Assembly (NCBI GenBank): GCA_963678705.1
Contig: OY783216.1
Span: 7,998,001-8,062,000 of the forward strand
DNA length: 64,000 nucleotides
Direction: 5' to 3'
Source: Panorpa germanica
Taxonomy: Eukaryota; Arthropoda; Insecta; Mecoptera; Panorpidae
The notes beneath the pieces are model-generated. The model searched no databases. It had not been told where the DNA came from and saw nothing but the letters and a program-made list of their open reading frames with translations. The position numbers and the translations under genes are program-made. The stretch's first letter is position 1. Every line of letters starts with the position of its first letter. Below, piece after piece: positions 21,602 to 35,249 of this stretch.

Positions 21602-22371
21602 GATATCACTTTGAATCACTTTCTTTTGATTATCATTACACTTTTACATATTGTCTTAATTGTCACATATAATTTATATTTAGCGCTTACAATTGGTGTC
21701 AGAAATTGGTCAGAAGTTTCAAATGCAGCATGGCTCAAGCCTTGTGCGCCTTGTGCTACCGCAATGACACAAGAATTGAGATTAAGTTTAAAGACAACGC
21801 GTTTTGCTTTTCCCGGCTCTCACTCACTCCCTCCTAACCCCGATCACTCCTCCTTATAGGAAGTTGGCACTTGGCAGTGTTGTTGGGATCATCCCAGTTA
21901 TAATTGAAACGTAAACAAACACAGACTGTCTATATCTTTACGTCTCATATCTGTAGGGTCTATTCTCTTTCTTTGAAAACGAGACGAAAGTCGAGTCAAG
22001 CTTATTTGTGATCCAGATGTAAAAATCTGTTGGCAACTTGTCTATTGAGATGTCGCGGGCGTGCGCGACTAGTGGTCTATTAAAAAGATTATATTAAGTC
22101 CAGCAAAACTATCAGAAAAATTAATGAAAATTGGGCTACAAACAATTTTTTTTTAATTTTTATTGAAATATGTACTCATTTGACTTTTTTATTTTTCTAA
22201 ATATCCAAAAGTTGACGGACTATTTAAATTTTGATTTTCTGTGTTGCCGCTTCATTTTTAACCGATCTTTGACGTCATGAGACAACTATAAGTCTAATAA
22301 GTAAGCCTAATAAGTAAACGATTTATTTCCTTTTGTTCACAACAGTGATCTCAGTTGTTGTCATAGTAGAA
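21602..22371. other. Upstream region of the Beat-like gene
   Basis: No coding exon is supported. The stretch 21760-21900 is locally GC-richer and C/T-rich and may include the Beat-like gene's promoter, since the signal-peptide exon starts at 21601 on the minus strand. No defined motif was found. Confidence 0.4.
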
Positions 22372-22625
22372 CCGTAGTAAACAATTTGGTGAAGTGTCCT
22401 ATTTTGTGATATTTCTATCACTATTGCACTTCAATTATAGTTCGCATCAACTTTATCTTCATTTGTATTCCGACAGATGGAATGGTTTCGCTATTTGTAC
22501 CCGATAAAATAGACATTTCAATATGAACAACTGTGAGAAACTGAACTGTAAATGAACTCTTTCATGACAAAACATCATATGAATCTTCAATATGGTGGTA
22601 AAGTGACTCCAAAATGTTTACTGAG
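22372..22625. mobile_element. MITE family C, copy 1
   Basis: About 254 bp with inverted ends related to CCCAGTAAACA. The left side reads GTAGTAAACAATTTGG and the right side AAAATGTTTACTGAG. The body matches 45152-45404 (opposite orientation) and 52690-52942. Terminal bases are decayed, so the exact ends are approximate. Confidence 0.75.
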
Positions 22626-22886
22626 ATAGAAGGAAGAGGGAATTGAACGTGACGTTGAGGAACAACCTATTTATTAACCCTTTAATTTTTATATTTCTTT
22701 TTAAATGATAAATGTCTTCACAACAATAGTTAATCTAATTAAACCAATTAATCTAATTTCTAAATATTTAGATAAATATATAATTCTTGTAAAATATAAT
22801 AACTCGAAGCAAAAGCAAGCTATTCAATATTAGCTTTCGTATGTGCATACCTCCACCTACATACATGCCCTATTTACATTGTAATT

Positions 22887-23477
22887 ATGGGCTTGTGTCC
22901 TCATTTTTTAGTGGTCGATTTTTCAATTGTTGATTGAAATTGATGAATGTTTATTGCCGTGTTTATTTTTTAATTAAATTAAAAATTTGAGTGGTAGTTT
23001 TAGCGCTAGAAATGGTCGGCCATATTTGTATGACGTGAAATGAATTTTAACGTCAGTTATTTGTTGAGTAGGTCAGTGCTGTGGTAATGTTTTGTAGCTG
23101 TTGGTAGTCGAAATAATCAAGTCAAGTCAAAGAATAATAAATTTTTATTTTATTTAACCCTGCTAAGGCACAGATAATATTGGAATTTTATTGTTCCTTC
23201 AAATAGCTGTAAATAATATTTGATATTTAAATACATATAGCAGAGATTTATAAGCTGTAAGGTTGGCAGCAGTTGTGATGTCACATGCATTAGGAATGTG
23301 TACAACGTTGAATCCCTTTAATAATTAAAGAGACAAAATGACTTTTTTAATTGTTAATATCTCTTAACATATATAAGGAGTTATTAAAAAATAATTGAAC
23401 ATTTGAGGTTCTAGTAACCCACTTTATCAATATATAGTACACTTTTATAGAAATTAAGACATAGGACACAAGCCCAT
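22887..23477 (+). mobile_element. MITE family A, copy 4
   Basis: 591 bp with both family ends. It belongs to the short subfamily and has an additional small deletion near the left end (about 22940-22985). Intergenic. Confidence 0.85.
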
Positions 23478-23720
23478 TAAATTTTATTTGGCTTATTTTG
23501 GTCTCGTTGTTGATGCATAAATTACAAACGGAATCAATCGTACTCTCTGCACAGTGTACTACGTCCAGTAGTGCTTTTTCTAAACATTAGTCGTAGATTG
23601 ACAGAGCTACATAAGACGTCTATAGTTTAGAAGTATGCAAAATAGTTAAATAGCACTAACAAGGTCACTAAATGAAGTTAAACAAACAAAATTTGATACA
23701 TAACATAAATATTAAATATA

Positions 23721-24625
23721 CAGGGTGTCCAGAAAGGGTATCGGGTATTTGTTTTCGCGCCATATTCGAAACGGGGCGTCTAAAGGGTGCGGGGAGGGGT
23801 TCGTGGCGTCCGCCATTCTGTGGAGTTTTAGTCACGATGGAACAGTACTCGGGGATGCACCGCGCATTTTGCGTACGAGCGTATTATCGTAATGGTGATT
23901 CAAAGTTAACAACGTTAACTGTAAGGTACAATAAAGACCTAGGAGGCTCAAATTTTAATATGAGATAGTCTAGACACTCCTTTATAAAATTTATATAACG
24001 TTTTTATTAGGAGCCTTAAGGGGGCCACACTAGAGCCATGCATTCAATGGGTTGCAGAAGATAAGTTACATTCAACAATGACATAGCATGCTTACAACGT
24101 TAACTAAAGACCTAGGAGGCGAAATTTTTTGGTCCCACAGTTGCAGAAGTTTGCAGGTTTCAACTCAAGAACGTGGTTCCAGCAAGATGGGGCCACTTGC
24201 CATACCTCAAATAACTCAATGGAAGTTGTTAACGAGTTATTCCCTAATAAAGTCATTTCGCGAAGGGGTAATATCAACTGGCCTCCCAGAAGCCCCGACC
24301 TTAGCCCGCTTGACTATTTTGCATGGGGATACCTTAAAAGTAAGGTTTATCAAAACAATCCGACGAATCTAACCCAGTTAAAGCAAAACATCAGGTCAGA
24401 AATGGCAGCAATATCGATAGCTATGTGTCAACGTGTTATCGCCAATCTTCGTTTCCGTTTAGAAGAGTGCCAGCAACGTAACGGTCATCATTTGGATAAC
24501 GTCATCTTTTCCAAATAATTCTCCAATTCATATGCTAATAATAAACAATAAACTTTTTTATTGCATACAAATAATTTTTGTTTCATTGAACTTACAAATA
24601 CCCGATACCCTTTCTGGACACCGTG
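23721..24625 (+). mobile_element. Tc1/mariner-type transposon, internally deleted
   Basis: 905 bp with 31 bp inverted ends (23721-23751 and 24595-24625, one mismatch, outermost bases CAGGGTGTCC) and TA on both sides (23719-23720, 24626-24627). The N-terminal transposase part begins at ATG 23837 (MEQYSGMHRAFCVRAYYRNG). The C-terminal part at 24129-24518 contains the catalytic-domain signatures WFQQDGATCHT and WPPRSPDLSPLDYF, with a C-terminal LRFRLEECQQRNGHH. The middle of the gene, including the first catalytic Asp region, is missing and replaced by about 150 bp. A repeated acaacgtt-taac-type and gacctaggaggc-type block flanks the gap. The copy is therefore non-autonomous but keeps ends that a related transposase could use. 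Confidence 0.9.
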
Positions 24626-24627
24626 TA

Positions 24628-26591
24628 TAATGAAACAGATTTTGCGTTTAAAAGTGTTGCTTTGTTTTCCTTAGGCGAACACTGCTTCTATGAAGCGACT
24701 GCGTTTGATATATATTATAGCATCCGTTTCCAATAAAATTAATTTAAGTAAATATCACACAGATATGTATACTTTTAATGTACATTTATTATAATAGCGT
24801 CATTCAGACTGCATTGTATGCTGCAACACTGGCATATTCTGTTTCCGACTGAAATCTTATATTAATAATGTTTTTAATTATAACACTCATGCACTCATCT
24901 TACGCCTGCACTAAATTATATGAACGTTGTGTTATTTTAGTTTTGAGAGCGCCCACTATTTTAAAATGTTCTAAATTTGTCTTCATATTGAAGTAATAAT
25001 TTATTCTTCCTACACAAAGACAGGGGTATTAAACCTATACGTTAATAACACTTGTACCGAAATCATAAACAGCGTTTTACTATTATTTTATTGATAAACC
25101 ATCGTAAATACAATGAAACATCTTAATTTATATATAACACAAGAATTTATCAAAGGTTTAAAACATCTGTTTAAATATACAGAGAAGCTGTGTTATTCAT
25201 CATTCTAGAATTAAACTAAAAAATGTATTTGCAAACTGACATGCAGCAACTCGTACAAATAGTAACACAAGTGCACTTAATGTGTGGCCAATGACTGTAA
25301 AGAGAAATATTTTATTTTGAAAATTATAAAAGAAAATCACTAAATCTACTATAACTCGAACCTAATGGTCGGAATGTCGTTGTTATCTAACAATCATATG
25401 GATTTGGCATCTATTTGTCATCCTACGAAATTATGGAGTTTGAAATCTCGCATTCGTGCCTTAAGCGGCTGTTCTTTCAATATTAATATAAGAAGCAGCG
25501 GTGTTGTTCACACAAGACGAGAGAATATCTGTGATCCTAGGAAGCCATTCACCCCTGTTATGTCACTTATGCTATTTTGTCGCATTTCATTCCTAATATA
25601 TTATGTAATATAAGCTGAACATGTATCCCAATTTGTTCCAAGACTGAGTGTGTTTTCTAATGCATCAAATAGAATTAATTCTAACGCTTAACACGTGCAT
25701 ACAGAACACTCAGGTTATTTCGGTGAAAAGCAATTAGAACTATAAGTTGAATGATTTGTTATAGTTGAAACAAATAAACGATGATTATGTATTTTAGTTC
25801 CTGCTCGTACTTACTTATTTTTATTTTTGAAATAGTTATTATGTACCATTTCAACAGAGGCGGATTAATCTTGAATAAGTAATAAAATTATAAATAAAAT
25901 CTGCTAGTGTTATGGTTAAATAATTGTTTTTAAAAGTAGTTTTGGAATCATAAAACAAGTGGTAGCTTTTAGAAATTTAAATATATACTGGCGGCATAGT
26001 AGTCAAGACCATTACACTAACGTTAGACTGATGTGTATTTGGGTTCAATTTCTGGACCAGCGTTATATTTTCTTGATGTCAAATTCACATAAATTTATAA
26101 GGTAACAATATAGAGAAAAGTTCGTAATTGAATAAGAAAAGAATATATATTTGTCTTTTAGATTTTAGCAAATAATCAAGACTACGTTATAAACATTTCT
26201 GATATAGCCATTTAATCATTCTATAACGTTGATAAAGTCAAAGAACTACTCTTACTATACGAGTGTCTTTCCATAAAGCTGCTATTTTTAGATACCTCTG
26301 GATTTGTAGAGCAGGTGGCTAGGCGGTACTTTATTTTTGTTTTTGACATTAATTATAAAACAGTCAAAACAAATAACAGACTTCATTAAAATAAGGATAA
26401 AATAATTAATGAATTAGTGCTTTGTTTATAAACAAATTAATAGCGAAATGCTTTTACATAATTGAATATAATATTAAAAGAAAGTGATGAAGATCGGCTC
26501 ATTTCAGAAACATAAATTCTCAGCTACTGAGTTTTAATTTTATATTTTAACTTTAAATAGTTTTAACTTGTGGTATGAATATAAAGAAATA
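24628..26591. other. Gene-free intergenic region
   Basis: Two kilobases of AT-rich DNA. A locally GC-richer block at 25365-25613 gives an open frame on the + strand. On the - strand, a frame there is interrupted only by TGA codons. Neither shows a family I recognise. No repeat ends are seen. Confidence 0.4.
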
Positions 26592-27219
26592 ATGGGCTTG
26601 TGTCCTCATTTTTTATTGGTCGATTTTTCAATTGTTGATTGAAGTTGATGTTAATAAATGTGTATTGGCGTGTCTATTTTAATAAATATCTAAATATTGA
26701 CGGAGATATAGCAATTTAAAGTTAGAATTGTAGTTTTAGCGCTAGAAATGGTCGGCCATATTTGTATGACATGAAATGCATGTTAACGTCAGTTATTTGT
26801 TGAGTAGGTCAGTGCTGTGGTAATGTTTTGTAGCTGTTGGTAGTCAAATAATCAAGTCAAGTCAAAGAATAATAAGTTTTTATTTTATTTAACCCTGTTA
26901 CGGCAGACATAACAATTGAAATTTTATTCTTCCTTGAAATAGCTGTAAATAATATTTGATATTTTGATATATAAATACATATAGCAGAGATTTATGAGCT
27001 GTAAGGTTGGCAGCGGTTGTGATATCACATGCATTTGGAATGTGTACAACGATGAATCCCTTTAATAATTAAAGAGAAAAAATGACTTTTTTAATTGTTA
27101 ATATCTGATAACATATAAGGAGTTATTAAAAAATAATTGTACATTTGAGGTTCTGATAACCAACTTTATCAATATATAGTACACTTTTATAGAAATTAAG
27201 CCATAGGACACAAGGCCAT
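26592..27219 (+). mobile_element. MITE family A, copy 5
   Basis: 628 bp, short subfamily. The right end reads acacaaggccatt, one change from the family consensus. It lies 0.6 kb beyond the 3' end of importin-4. Confidence 0.85.
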
Positions 27220-27840
27220 TGTGATAATTTTTATTAAATAAAGAATATTACTGACGATTGTACATTTGTAGATCTCAAATAAAAATTACATTGATTAGAT
27301 ATTTAAGGAAATACATTTTCGAAAATTCGTGAAACCTGTAAAATTTTTATATAAAGGAAAAAGGTTAAAAAGTTAAAACTCCAATGTAAACAAATTATAA
27401 ATATATAATATCAAATTATTAAAGCATTGAAATGATGTAGAGTAATACACTCGAGCGTTTACGTAAAAAAGAACTAAAAATAAATATATTTAAAATTAAG
27501 ATATGTCAATACAATTGAATCAATTTAAATATAATAATAAAAAAAGAAAATAATTTATAAAAAGTATTATAATTGGTATAATATTATCTAAATGTTTACT
27601 TCCTGAAAAGGTCTAGCTTTAATTTCATACATTTTTCATTTATGTATAATTTTTACAAATTGATTAATTATTTTTCATAGATGTAACAACGCAAAATTTT
27701 TACCCGCATTTAGGAGTTAAAACTCAGTCAGTATGTTCTGAAAAATAAATAATTAATTAATGATAATCAATTTAAAATACACAATGTATAATAATTTATA
27801 TAAGTTAATAATTATAAAATATTACCTTTTTAGTTCGATT
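27220..27840. other. 3' flank of importin-4
   Basis: Very AT-rich, with no open frame of note. It presumably includes the importin-4 3' UTR on the minus strand. No other structure is seen. Confidence 0.4.
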
Positions 27841-30800
27841 CTATAGTTGTTGGATTATGGTTATAAATTCTGGAGTAAATGTGGACAAAGCGTTATTGCA
27901 CTGCTCCGGGAACTCGTGCTTCAAACAGCGCACAAAGTTTATGATCAGATTCATCGTTTCTTCATAGAAAATAAATTCAAATTATTGTCAAATTTATTAC
28001 ACAAATTTATTGAGTTTTAACTGAATCAACTAAGCGGTATGCACCACTACAAAATATTATGTATATGTATAAGATAGTATGTTGTATGGCAGGACTACAT
28101 CTATTTAAAAGTAAAGTAAAAGTAACTTACTATCGTCCGACCATTGTTTGCTATGAATTACGCTTGCTGAAGCTCTTAAGATTGGTACGATTTCATTCAT
28201 TACAGCGGGGTGTTTAGAAGCAAATGCAGTTTGCAGACTTTCATAGATTGCATAATTTTCATCAAAGTCCTGTCTCAACGGGAGATATTGTACAAAAACA
28301 GGCAATACCTAAAATGACATGTGTATAAAATAAGATTCTTAAAATTATTTATTTCTAATAATACACTCCATACCTGTTCTAATGGTACTGCACTTATATT
28401 TGTAGTAATTAGTCTAGCCAAAGCACCACAAATATTGTCTAATGTACCCGCGTGTGTTTCACGAGAAACAGCGCTACTTAAGGATGCTAAAATTTCTGGA
28501 TAATTTGCATATAAAGCTTCCTTTCCATGATAAACCATTTCACCAATACCAAAAATGGCATTATTTCTAACTTCCTCGGATTCATCTTTAGACAACTCAA
28601 GTAACAGAGGAAGTAATAAAGGCGTATGTTTATGAAGACAATTTCCAAGTGGAGCCATGCTTTCACTAATTATACCCACTGAGAAAGAACGTTGAGACGG
28701 TGTGCAGGATTTTTTCTGAAAAATAAGAAGATGAAATTTTAATACATCATATCTATGTATGTACTGTATAAATATATAATAATTAAATTATCTTACAGTT
28801 TTAGGTAAGATATATTTTAAAACTCTTTCAAAGTATAGTGTAAAATCTTCTGGTGTCATTGCTTTTCCTAGGGCAGGTAGTACATCTCCAGCACATTCGA
28901 CTAATAATTCATCTTGCTCTGCTTGTTCTTCATCCTCATCCTCCTCGCCTTGATCCGCTCCGTCTTGGCACTCTACTTTTGATGTCATAACATCGACAAT
29001 ACAATTAAAGATAGCCTCTTTATGACCATTGCCATGAAGAACATCACTTTTTATTTGTTTCAACATAATAGTGTATGCATCAAGGGCTGACATAACAACT
29101 GTGTATTCCTCATCTATAAAAAATACAATAAAGGATCAAAAAGACAAATCTTTATTATGATTTATATAAAACACAATAGATTAAAACATACCTATTCTTA
29201 TAATTTCGGAACATTTGGGAACTAGCATAGATAAAGCTTTTAACTTAATTTCCCGAGCTTCGGGTGATAACTCCAAACTCACACAAAACTGTGCCAAAGC
29301 TTCAAGTGCTGCTTTTCGAATGTCTTCTTGTGGGTAATTAATTAGTTTAAATATTTCTTCAAAACTAGTTTCCAAATATGGGAAAAATGCTATCCTGTAT
29401 AACCAATGTTAACTTATTGTATTTGTATTATCAAATTATATTTATTTGTGGACCAAAAATCAATCTATTTTACCCTGTATGCTCGGCAATTTCCTTAAGA
29501 GCTACACAAGCTTCTTCTTTTTCTTCAACGTAATCATTTTCCACGCTCCAACCTTTAACAAATTGAAATTATTCTATCTATCAACGTTACAATACTTTTA
29601 TAGTAAACAAAACACAAAAACGACTTGTTAAATATTTATGCAAAAACAGGCTCTAATTTACTGTAAATGCAAATATTAAATTACCAAAATAAAAAAAATA
29701 ATCATTGCACACACGAAGACATATTCAAAAATTAAAAAACTGATTATATTTTAGTATTAAATGATGCCATTTAATTTTAATAGTTGCATGAAACTATTTA
29801 AGACGCTTGTGTAGACGCAAACGTATCGTGATGATGGTATATTTATTTCATTTCTTGTAGAATTTGTGACTATTCACAATATGTGAATATTATTCGAATT
29901 TTAAAGCTTTTTGCCATTTGGTTCCAAGACGTTTATAAATATGCAGCGTTCGATAATAAACCAGAATAGTTCTTTCCTACCAACGAGATCATCATCATCT
30001 TCTTCTCCATCGCTGAATTCGATATCTTCATCTTGCTCCTCATTACCAGAATCCTCTGGGGTGAATACGTCAATAACATTATCATCTTTCAACTGCGGCT
30101 GAAACAATGCCAACAAAACGGCTGTAACAAGGAACGTTACCGACAACAATTGCTAACTTACTTTTAGGTTCACTGAAGTAATTCAAAACATCATCCAATG
30201 CCGTTTCCGTCGGTATATCGCCTTCAGCATAGTAATTCTGTGAATGTTCAACTATAAATAATTCTTATAAGAAATAGAATGAGAATTTATTTAAGATAAA
30301 TCTCTAAAATAAAAAAAATGAAACTGAATTACGCAAACGACCGAATATAATGAACTAAAGTGAAACCAAAAGAGTTAACAAATCTGTGGTACTTATTTGC
30401 CAATCTGACAAATATCAAACGTAGTAGCATTTTATATTTATAACACTTACCACTATCCCCTCTGAACTTCTCACACTTTCCAGCATAAGTTCGACAATTG
30501 TTGGAAGCGCTGGAGCTAATTCTTCATGAATAACGCTAGATAATGAAGCAAACAAACCATAAACACTCTTTCGCAAATTAGGATCATTAGATTTTTTAAC
30601 CAATGTCATTCCAAGATGAAGTGTATCTTGTGCCAAAGGTAAAAAGTTATCTCTGCCAATGGTGCGAGCTATAATGCCAAATGTATCTGAAAAACAAATT
30701 CGCATAATTGAAGTGTGCAATTTTATTGAATTATATCTCTAATAATTATGTCTTTAAGAGAGAAATAGTTCTAAAACTATGGTTTCTTACCCACAGCTTG

Positions 30801-33645
30801 AACCTGCAAGCGAATACTGTCTTCATCTTTAGCGTCCATCATAAGATACCCTTTCAGACCTTCAACAAGTCGAGGAAAATATGGCAACATAGCTACTTTC
30901 GCTGCATTAGCTGTTTAAAAAAATGAGAACATAAGTCATAATAAATGTGTACGTTACTTAGTGTTAGGTATATACATACATTTATATATTTAAATACAAT
31001 CATACCTGTAGCACCGACAGCACTTAAAGCCAGTTCTCTTAAATGAACGGAATTCTTTGCATCCAATGCCAAAAATAACCTTAAGTAAATAACAAAATTA
31101 AGTTAATTTAAAAATAAAACATTTAATGAAAGTAACAACATTGAGTACCAATATTTAAGTGTATTTACCTGTCCATTAAAGTATCTAAATATGGAACAAG
31201 TTCATCTTCCAAGTTTTCACAAAACATTTCAAGAGCGTAGAACATTCTGTCTATACTAGGAGGTTCTTTGTTATTAGGAAGACCAGCACAAAGTTGTGAT
31301 AAAAATTCAAATAGAACAGGAAGTACGTCAGATGCGTATTGACTGATATCCGGTTGTAAATGTTCTGAGAATTGGCCAAGAGCAAAAAGAGCTGCATTAC
31401 GAACAACAATATGTGGATCCTGTATACCTTTTCCAATGCAAGCAAGTAAATTTGGAAGATATTTATTACGAATAGCTTCTGAGCAACCTTCTGCAATAAC
31501 TGCCATTGCAAGATATGAAGCTTTTCGACGATATGGATCTTCACCTTGCAAGGCAGGTTCTATGTGAGAAATCTGAAATTTTACAGAATTTTATAAAAAT
31601 GTTTTTTACGGGCGATGTAAAATGTAACAAGTCCAACAATTATTTTCAGTAGATGATTATAAAGATATTCAAATGTATGTGTATTGTTTGTATTACCAGT
31701 GGTGGGATAAGTTTTTCAGGTGGTAAATGAAGAGCTAGAATGTCCATAGTCTGTGTAGCACAAGTTAAGGGGTTAGAGCTATCCGCATCTTCTGCAAAAT
31801 ATTCTTCCTCTTCTCCACCGTCAGTTGGTCGTTGACTCAATAGATTGAATAATACGACTACGATTGGTTCAACCAGTTTATGTTTAGTTATTGTCTAAAA
31901 AATTAAATTTCTTATACTGCATAATACAAATAATTGTATATAGTAATCGTTTAATTTAAATTACCTTCTTCTTAATCCTAATAATCCATCCAATAAATGA
32001 TGTAGCTTTAACGCGTACTTCATTATTTAGTTGCTGGTTTGAAGCAAATTCAAGACACATTTCAACAATTATTTTAATATGTGGTACAATAACACTAACT
32101 TCAATTTCAACCAATTCATCTAATAATTCCATAACTATGACGCATTTCTCAGGATCACTAAATGCGTATGTTCGTATTATGTCTAGAATACGAGGAATCA
32201 TAGAATTATAGCATTTGACCGCCTAAAATGAAAAAAATTATGTAAATACAATTGTACATTAAATTTAAAAAGATATGCATATTATTAATACTTACTACTG
32301 GATTCCCTTTAAGAATTTGGACTAATTTGGTCATGGCAACGATTGTGTAATATGAAATTGGACTTGCTAACTCACTTGTGTCCAGAGATTGTATTAAAAC
32401 AGAAAATAATTGACTGAGCGCATCTAAATGATTCACATAATTGATTGGTGAAATATCAGTTATTACAGAAAGTGTGAATACTCCCAATTCCTTTTCTGCT
32501 TTATTTTCACTTATACATAACTGGTGTATAAATTGTAATAGTTCTGGCCATCCATTACTAGTTTCTACTTTAAAAATGGTACCAATGAATTGCGCAATTG
32601 AAGATTTTACTAAATGTTCTGGTTCCACAACTAAACTTGTTAACATGCCTTGTTTTATACTAAAATAAAAATGTGTCAGTACAAGTTATTCCAAATTAGT
32701 AATGTCTTATTAATCATACCACATTTCTGTAATAATTATACCTAATTTTAACATCCTGTGGTACCTTAGCCCAATTTTTGTGTTTGGAAAGTCGTTTTCT
32801 AAGGAGTACGGCTGCATATATTCTAGTTTGTGCATTAGCGCATGAAACTAAAAGTTGGCATAGTGAAGTAATTGCTTCTGGACTTTTGAAAGCTTCATTC
32901 AGTTCTGCCGTCGCCTAAATTTTATATAAACATTTAATAAAATTAATATGAGAGTTCTATTAAATCATAATAAAACTTAATTGTATAAAATGTAACAATT
33001 AATAACAGTTGTTTATTGTTATTTTTCATTCATGATATCGCAAATTAATGCAATAATATAATAAGCATAAAAATATAATGTTTACATATAAAATAAAGTA
33101 AACAGAGCCTTGTTATTAAAATGTACAATCACTAATAGAATGAGACGTGTAAAATGTCCAGTTATTTAGAAAACTTGTTGCTTTCTTAAGGCTGGAATAT
33201 TATATTATGTGTTATATAAACAATATCCTTTGTACGTATATTGAATATAAAACACATGCCATAGCATCAGTTTGTCTAAAAATAGATTCTCAGTTTTAAA
33301 CATTTTTAAAACATGATTCATGATAATTATAATTAAATTCAATTGAACAGAAATTCATATTATGGCGAACTGTGAATTATTATGGAAAAAAATACCACAG
33401 TTAAAATAATTATTATATAAATTGTTGCAATAGTTTTAATTTATCTTTTTTAAAGCATATCGTTATATGCTAAACTATATAATTTATAAATAATGTGAAC
33501 AATCTTTTAACAGCCGGTATATGTAAAACATACACGTGTATGACATACAGAAAGTAAAATGATGTTTCAACTCAATAAAATATATAAATACCTGTTGTAA
33601 AACTTCTGTGTCTCCCACAAATAATTTATTAATTATTTCTTCCAT
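27841..33645 (-). CDS. IPO4: Importin-4-like nuclear import receptor (importin-beta family)
   Basis: HEAT-repeat karyopherin that would carry cargo such as histones and ribosomal proteins through nuclear pores under RanGTP control. There are 17 minus-strand exons: 33645-33592, 32914-32742, 32659-32296, 32222-31965, 31894-31697, 31572-31169, 31079-31006, 30910-30791, 30686-30451, 30237-30162, 30121-29981, 29552-29474, 29394-29192, 29113-28797, 28715-28374, 28308-28131, 27959-27841. They sum in frame to 1111 aa, near the family's usual length. Residues 1-80 form the importin-beta N-terminal domain (ALLRKRL-type segment AAVLLRKRLSKHKNW). HEAT helices run throughout, for example GEDPYRRKASYLAMAVIAEG and DPHIVVRNAALFALGQFSEH. 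Acidic loops occur near residues 677-698 (EEDDDDLVG) and 848-862 (EEDEDEEQAEQDE), and SVENDYVEEKEEACVALKEI is typical of the subfamily. The end is EFITIIQQL. The only oddity is a required intron of 40 bp (30122-30161). Confidence 0.93.
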
Positions 33646-35249
33646 ATTTTAAACACTTCGAAATTATATATGTAACCTAAATTTGTATTAATTACTTGCA
33701 GTAATCAGAAGAACCAGAACTGCTCCCGTATCTTGTTAGATTTCTTAAAATATGGTGGAACATTGCATTGAAGTTTGAACTGTCAATAGCGAAGCCAATA
33801 GCCTTCGCAACATTGTATATATGTTTGGCAGCACTGCTTTTCATAGGATAGCCGCTTAATTTAAATGATTTTAATGTATTTATAATTAGATGCAATTAAA
33901 AAAATCACTAGTATCGTTTTTATGTAATTATGTATATGATATTATTATTAGCATTGCATAATGTGATTCAAAAATGGTTCTGGAAAAATTTCTTCACTTA
34001 AATTTTCAATAATGTTTCCTCGATAATTCAAATAAGTGAATAAAGGATTTCTTATTTTATTTCTTGATGTAATAAAATATTAATATTATTATTTATATAT
34101 TAGAATATTATAAATAATTTACAACGTTGAAATTATTAAAGCATTTCACTAAATATTTCTGTGTTAAAGATGTTGCCATCATATCAGGGGTTCACTTACA
34201 AAAGTGTATTTATTTTGCAAGAATAGAGCTGCTTAATTATACGGGTAGTTTTAATGAACATATTAGTAAATTAATAACCAAAATTATTTACTAATCAATC
34301 TTAGTCCATTGCAAACAGAGTTCCAGTTATGCTATTCTAAAGGTTGGGATATTGGTTGTGTAAAGTACAAACAAATATTTTTTCAGTATTTCGTCTACTT
34401 ATTGTTTTTATAAAAAAATTATAAAATACATATTATATAAATACATATAAATATTATTAGTAATGTAACTAGACTAGGTAAAAATGAAGTGAATATTCGC
34501 AAATAAGTCTTGTATTGTGTTCGCTCTTGAAACATAGATGACAGCGCTGCATATTTATCAATTGCAAGATTTCAAAAGTAGACGGTGCTCTGTATAAATT
34601 CATAAAGAACATTCGTACACCCATTGATTTATCAGAATCTTCAGATTTTCGGTTTCCTCTTGATTGTGCTTATCAGTGCATTTGTTAGTAAACATAACAT
34701 GACTCATTGTTGGACGCCAATATGACTGACGTATACACTACGTTAAATTTGAGGTCAGATAATCCTGATTATAACAATTCATTCATAAATCTTTTTATAG
34801 AAATTATATCATAAGGGAAACTATAATAAAATGCTAAATGGAATGACGAGCCGGATATAGTATTTAGCTTGTGGTTTCTAAAAAAAAACAATAATATTTA
34901 CAGCATGCCAATAAATATTGTCATAACTCTACGTGGGGTTAAGTGCCGGTCACGTAGGCCATCGTAAGTTTAAAATTACTAATTATTAGATTATTGTAAT
35001 GTATATTTTTATCTTTGAGTTAATATTATTCTAAAGAAATCATCGAATGTTCATTTTTTATATGAAGGGTTTTTCGCTTGAATGTTACGGAGAATTATCA
35101 ATATTTATTTGTTGTTGTCGGTGCTTTTTTGATTGTTCTTAGAAAGATAATGCAAAAGCTGAATCAGGATTCATTATTAGTCATGGTAACAGGACAAATG
35201 AAGCGGTCACCCCTGGCGTCAGATCAGTAGGGGGCAAGAAAAATTCTTA
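33646..35249. other. Upstream region of importin-4
   Basis: AT-rich. A 67-codon minus-strand frame at 33895-33692 ends 47 bp before the importin-4 start. It has reasonable composition (SSAAKHIYNVAKAIGFAID) but no recognised relatives and no splice link, so it is left as an uncertain upstream frame. The importin-4 promoter should lie in 33650-34200. Nothing else is seen. Confidence 0.4.
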
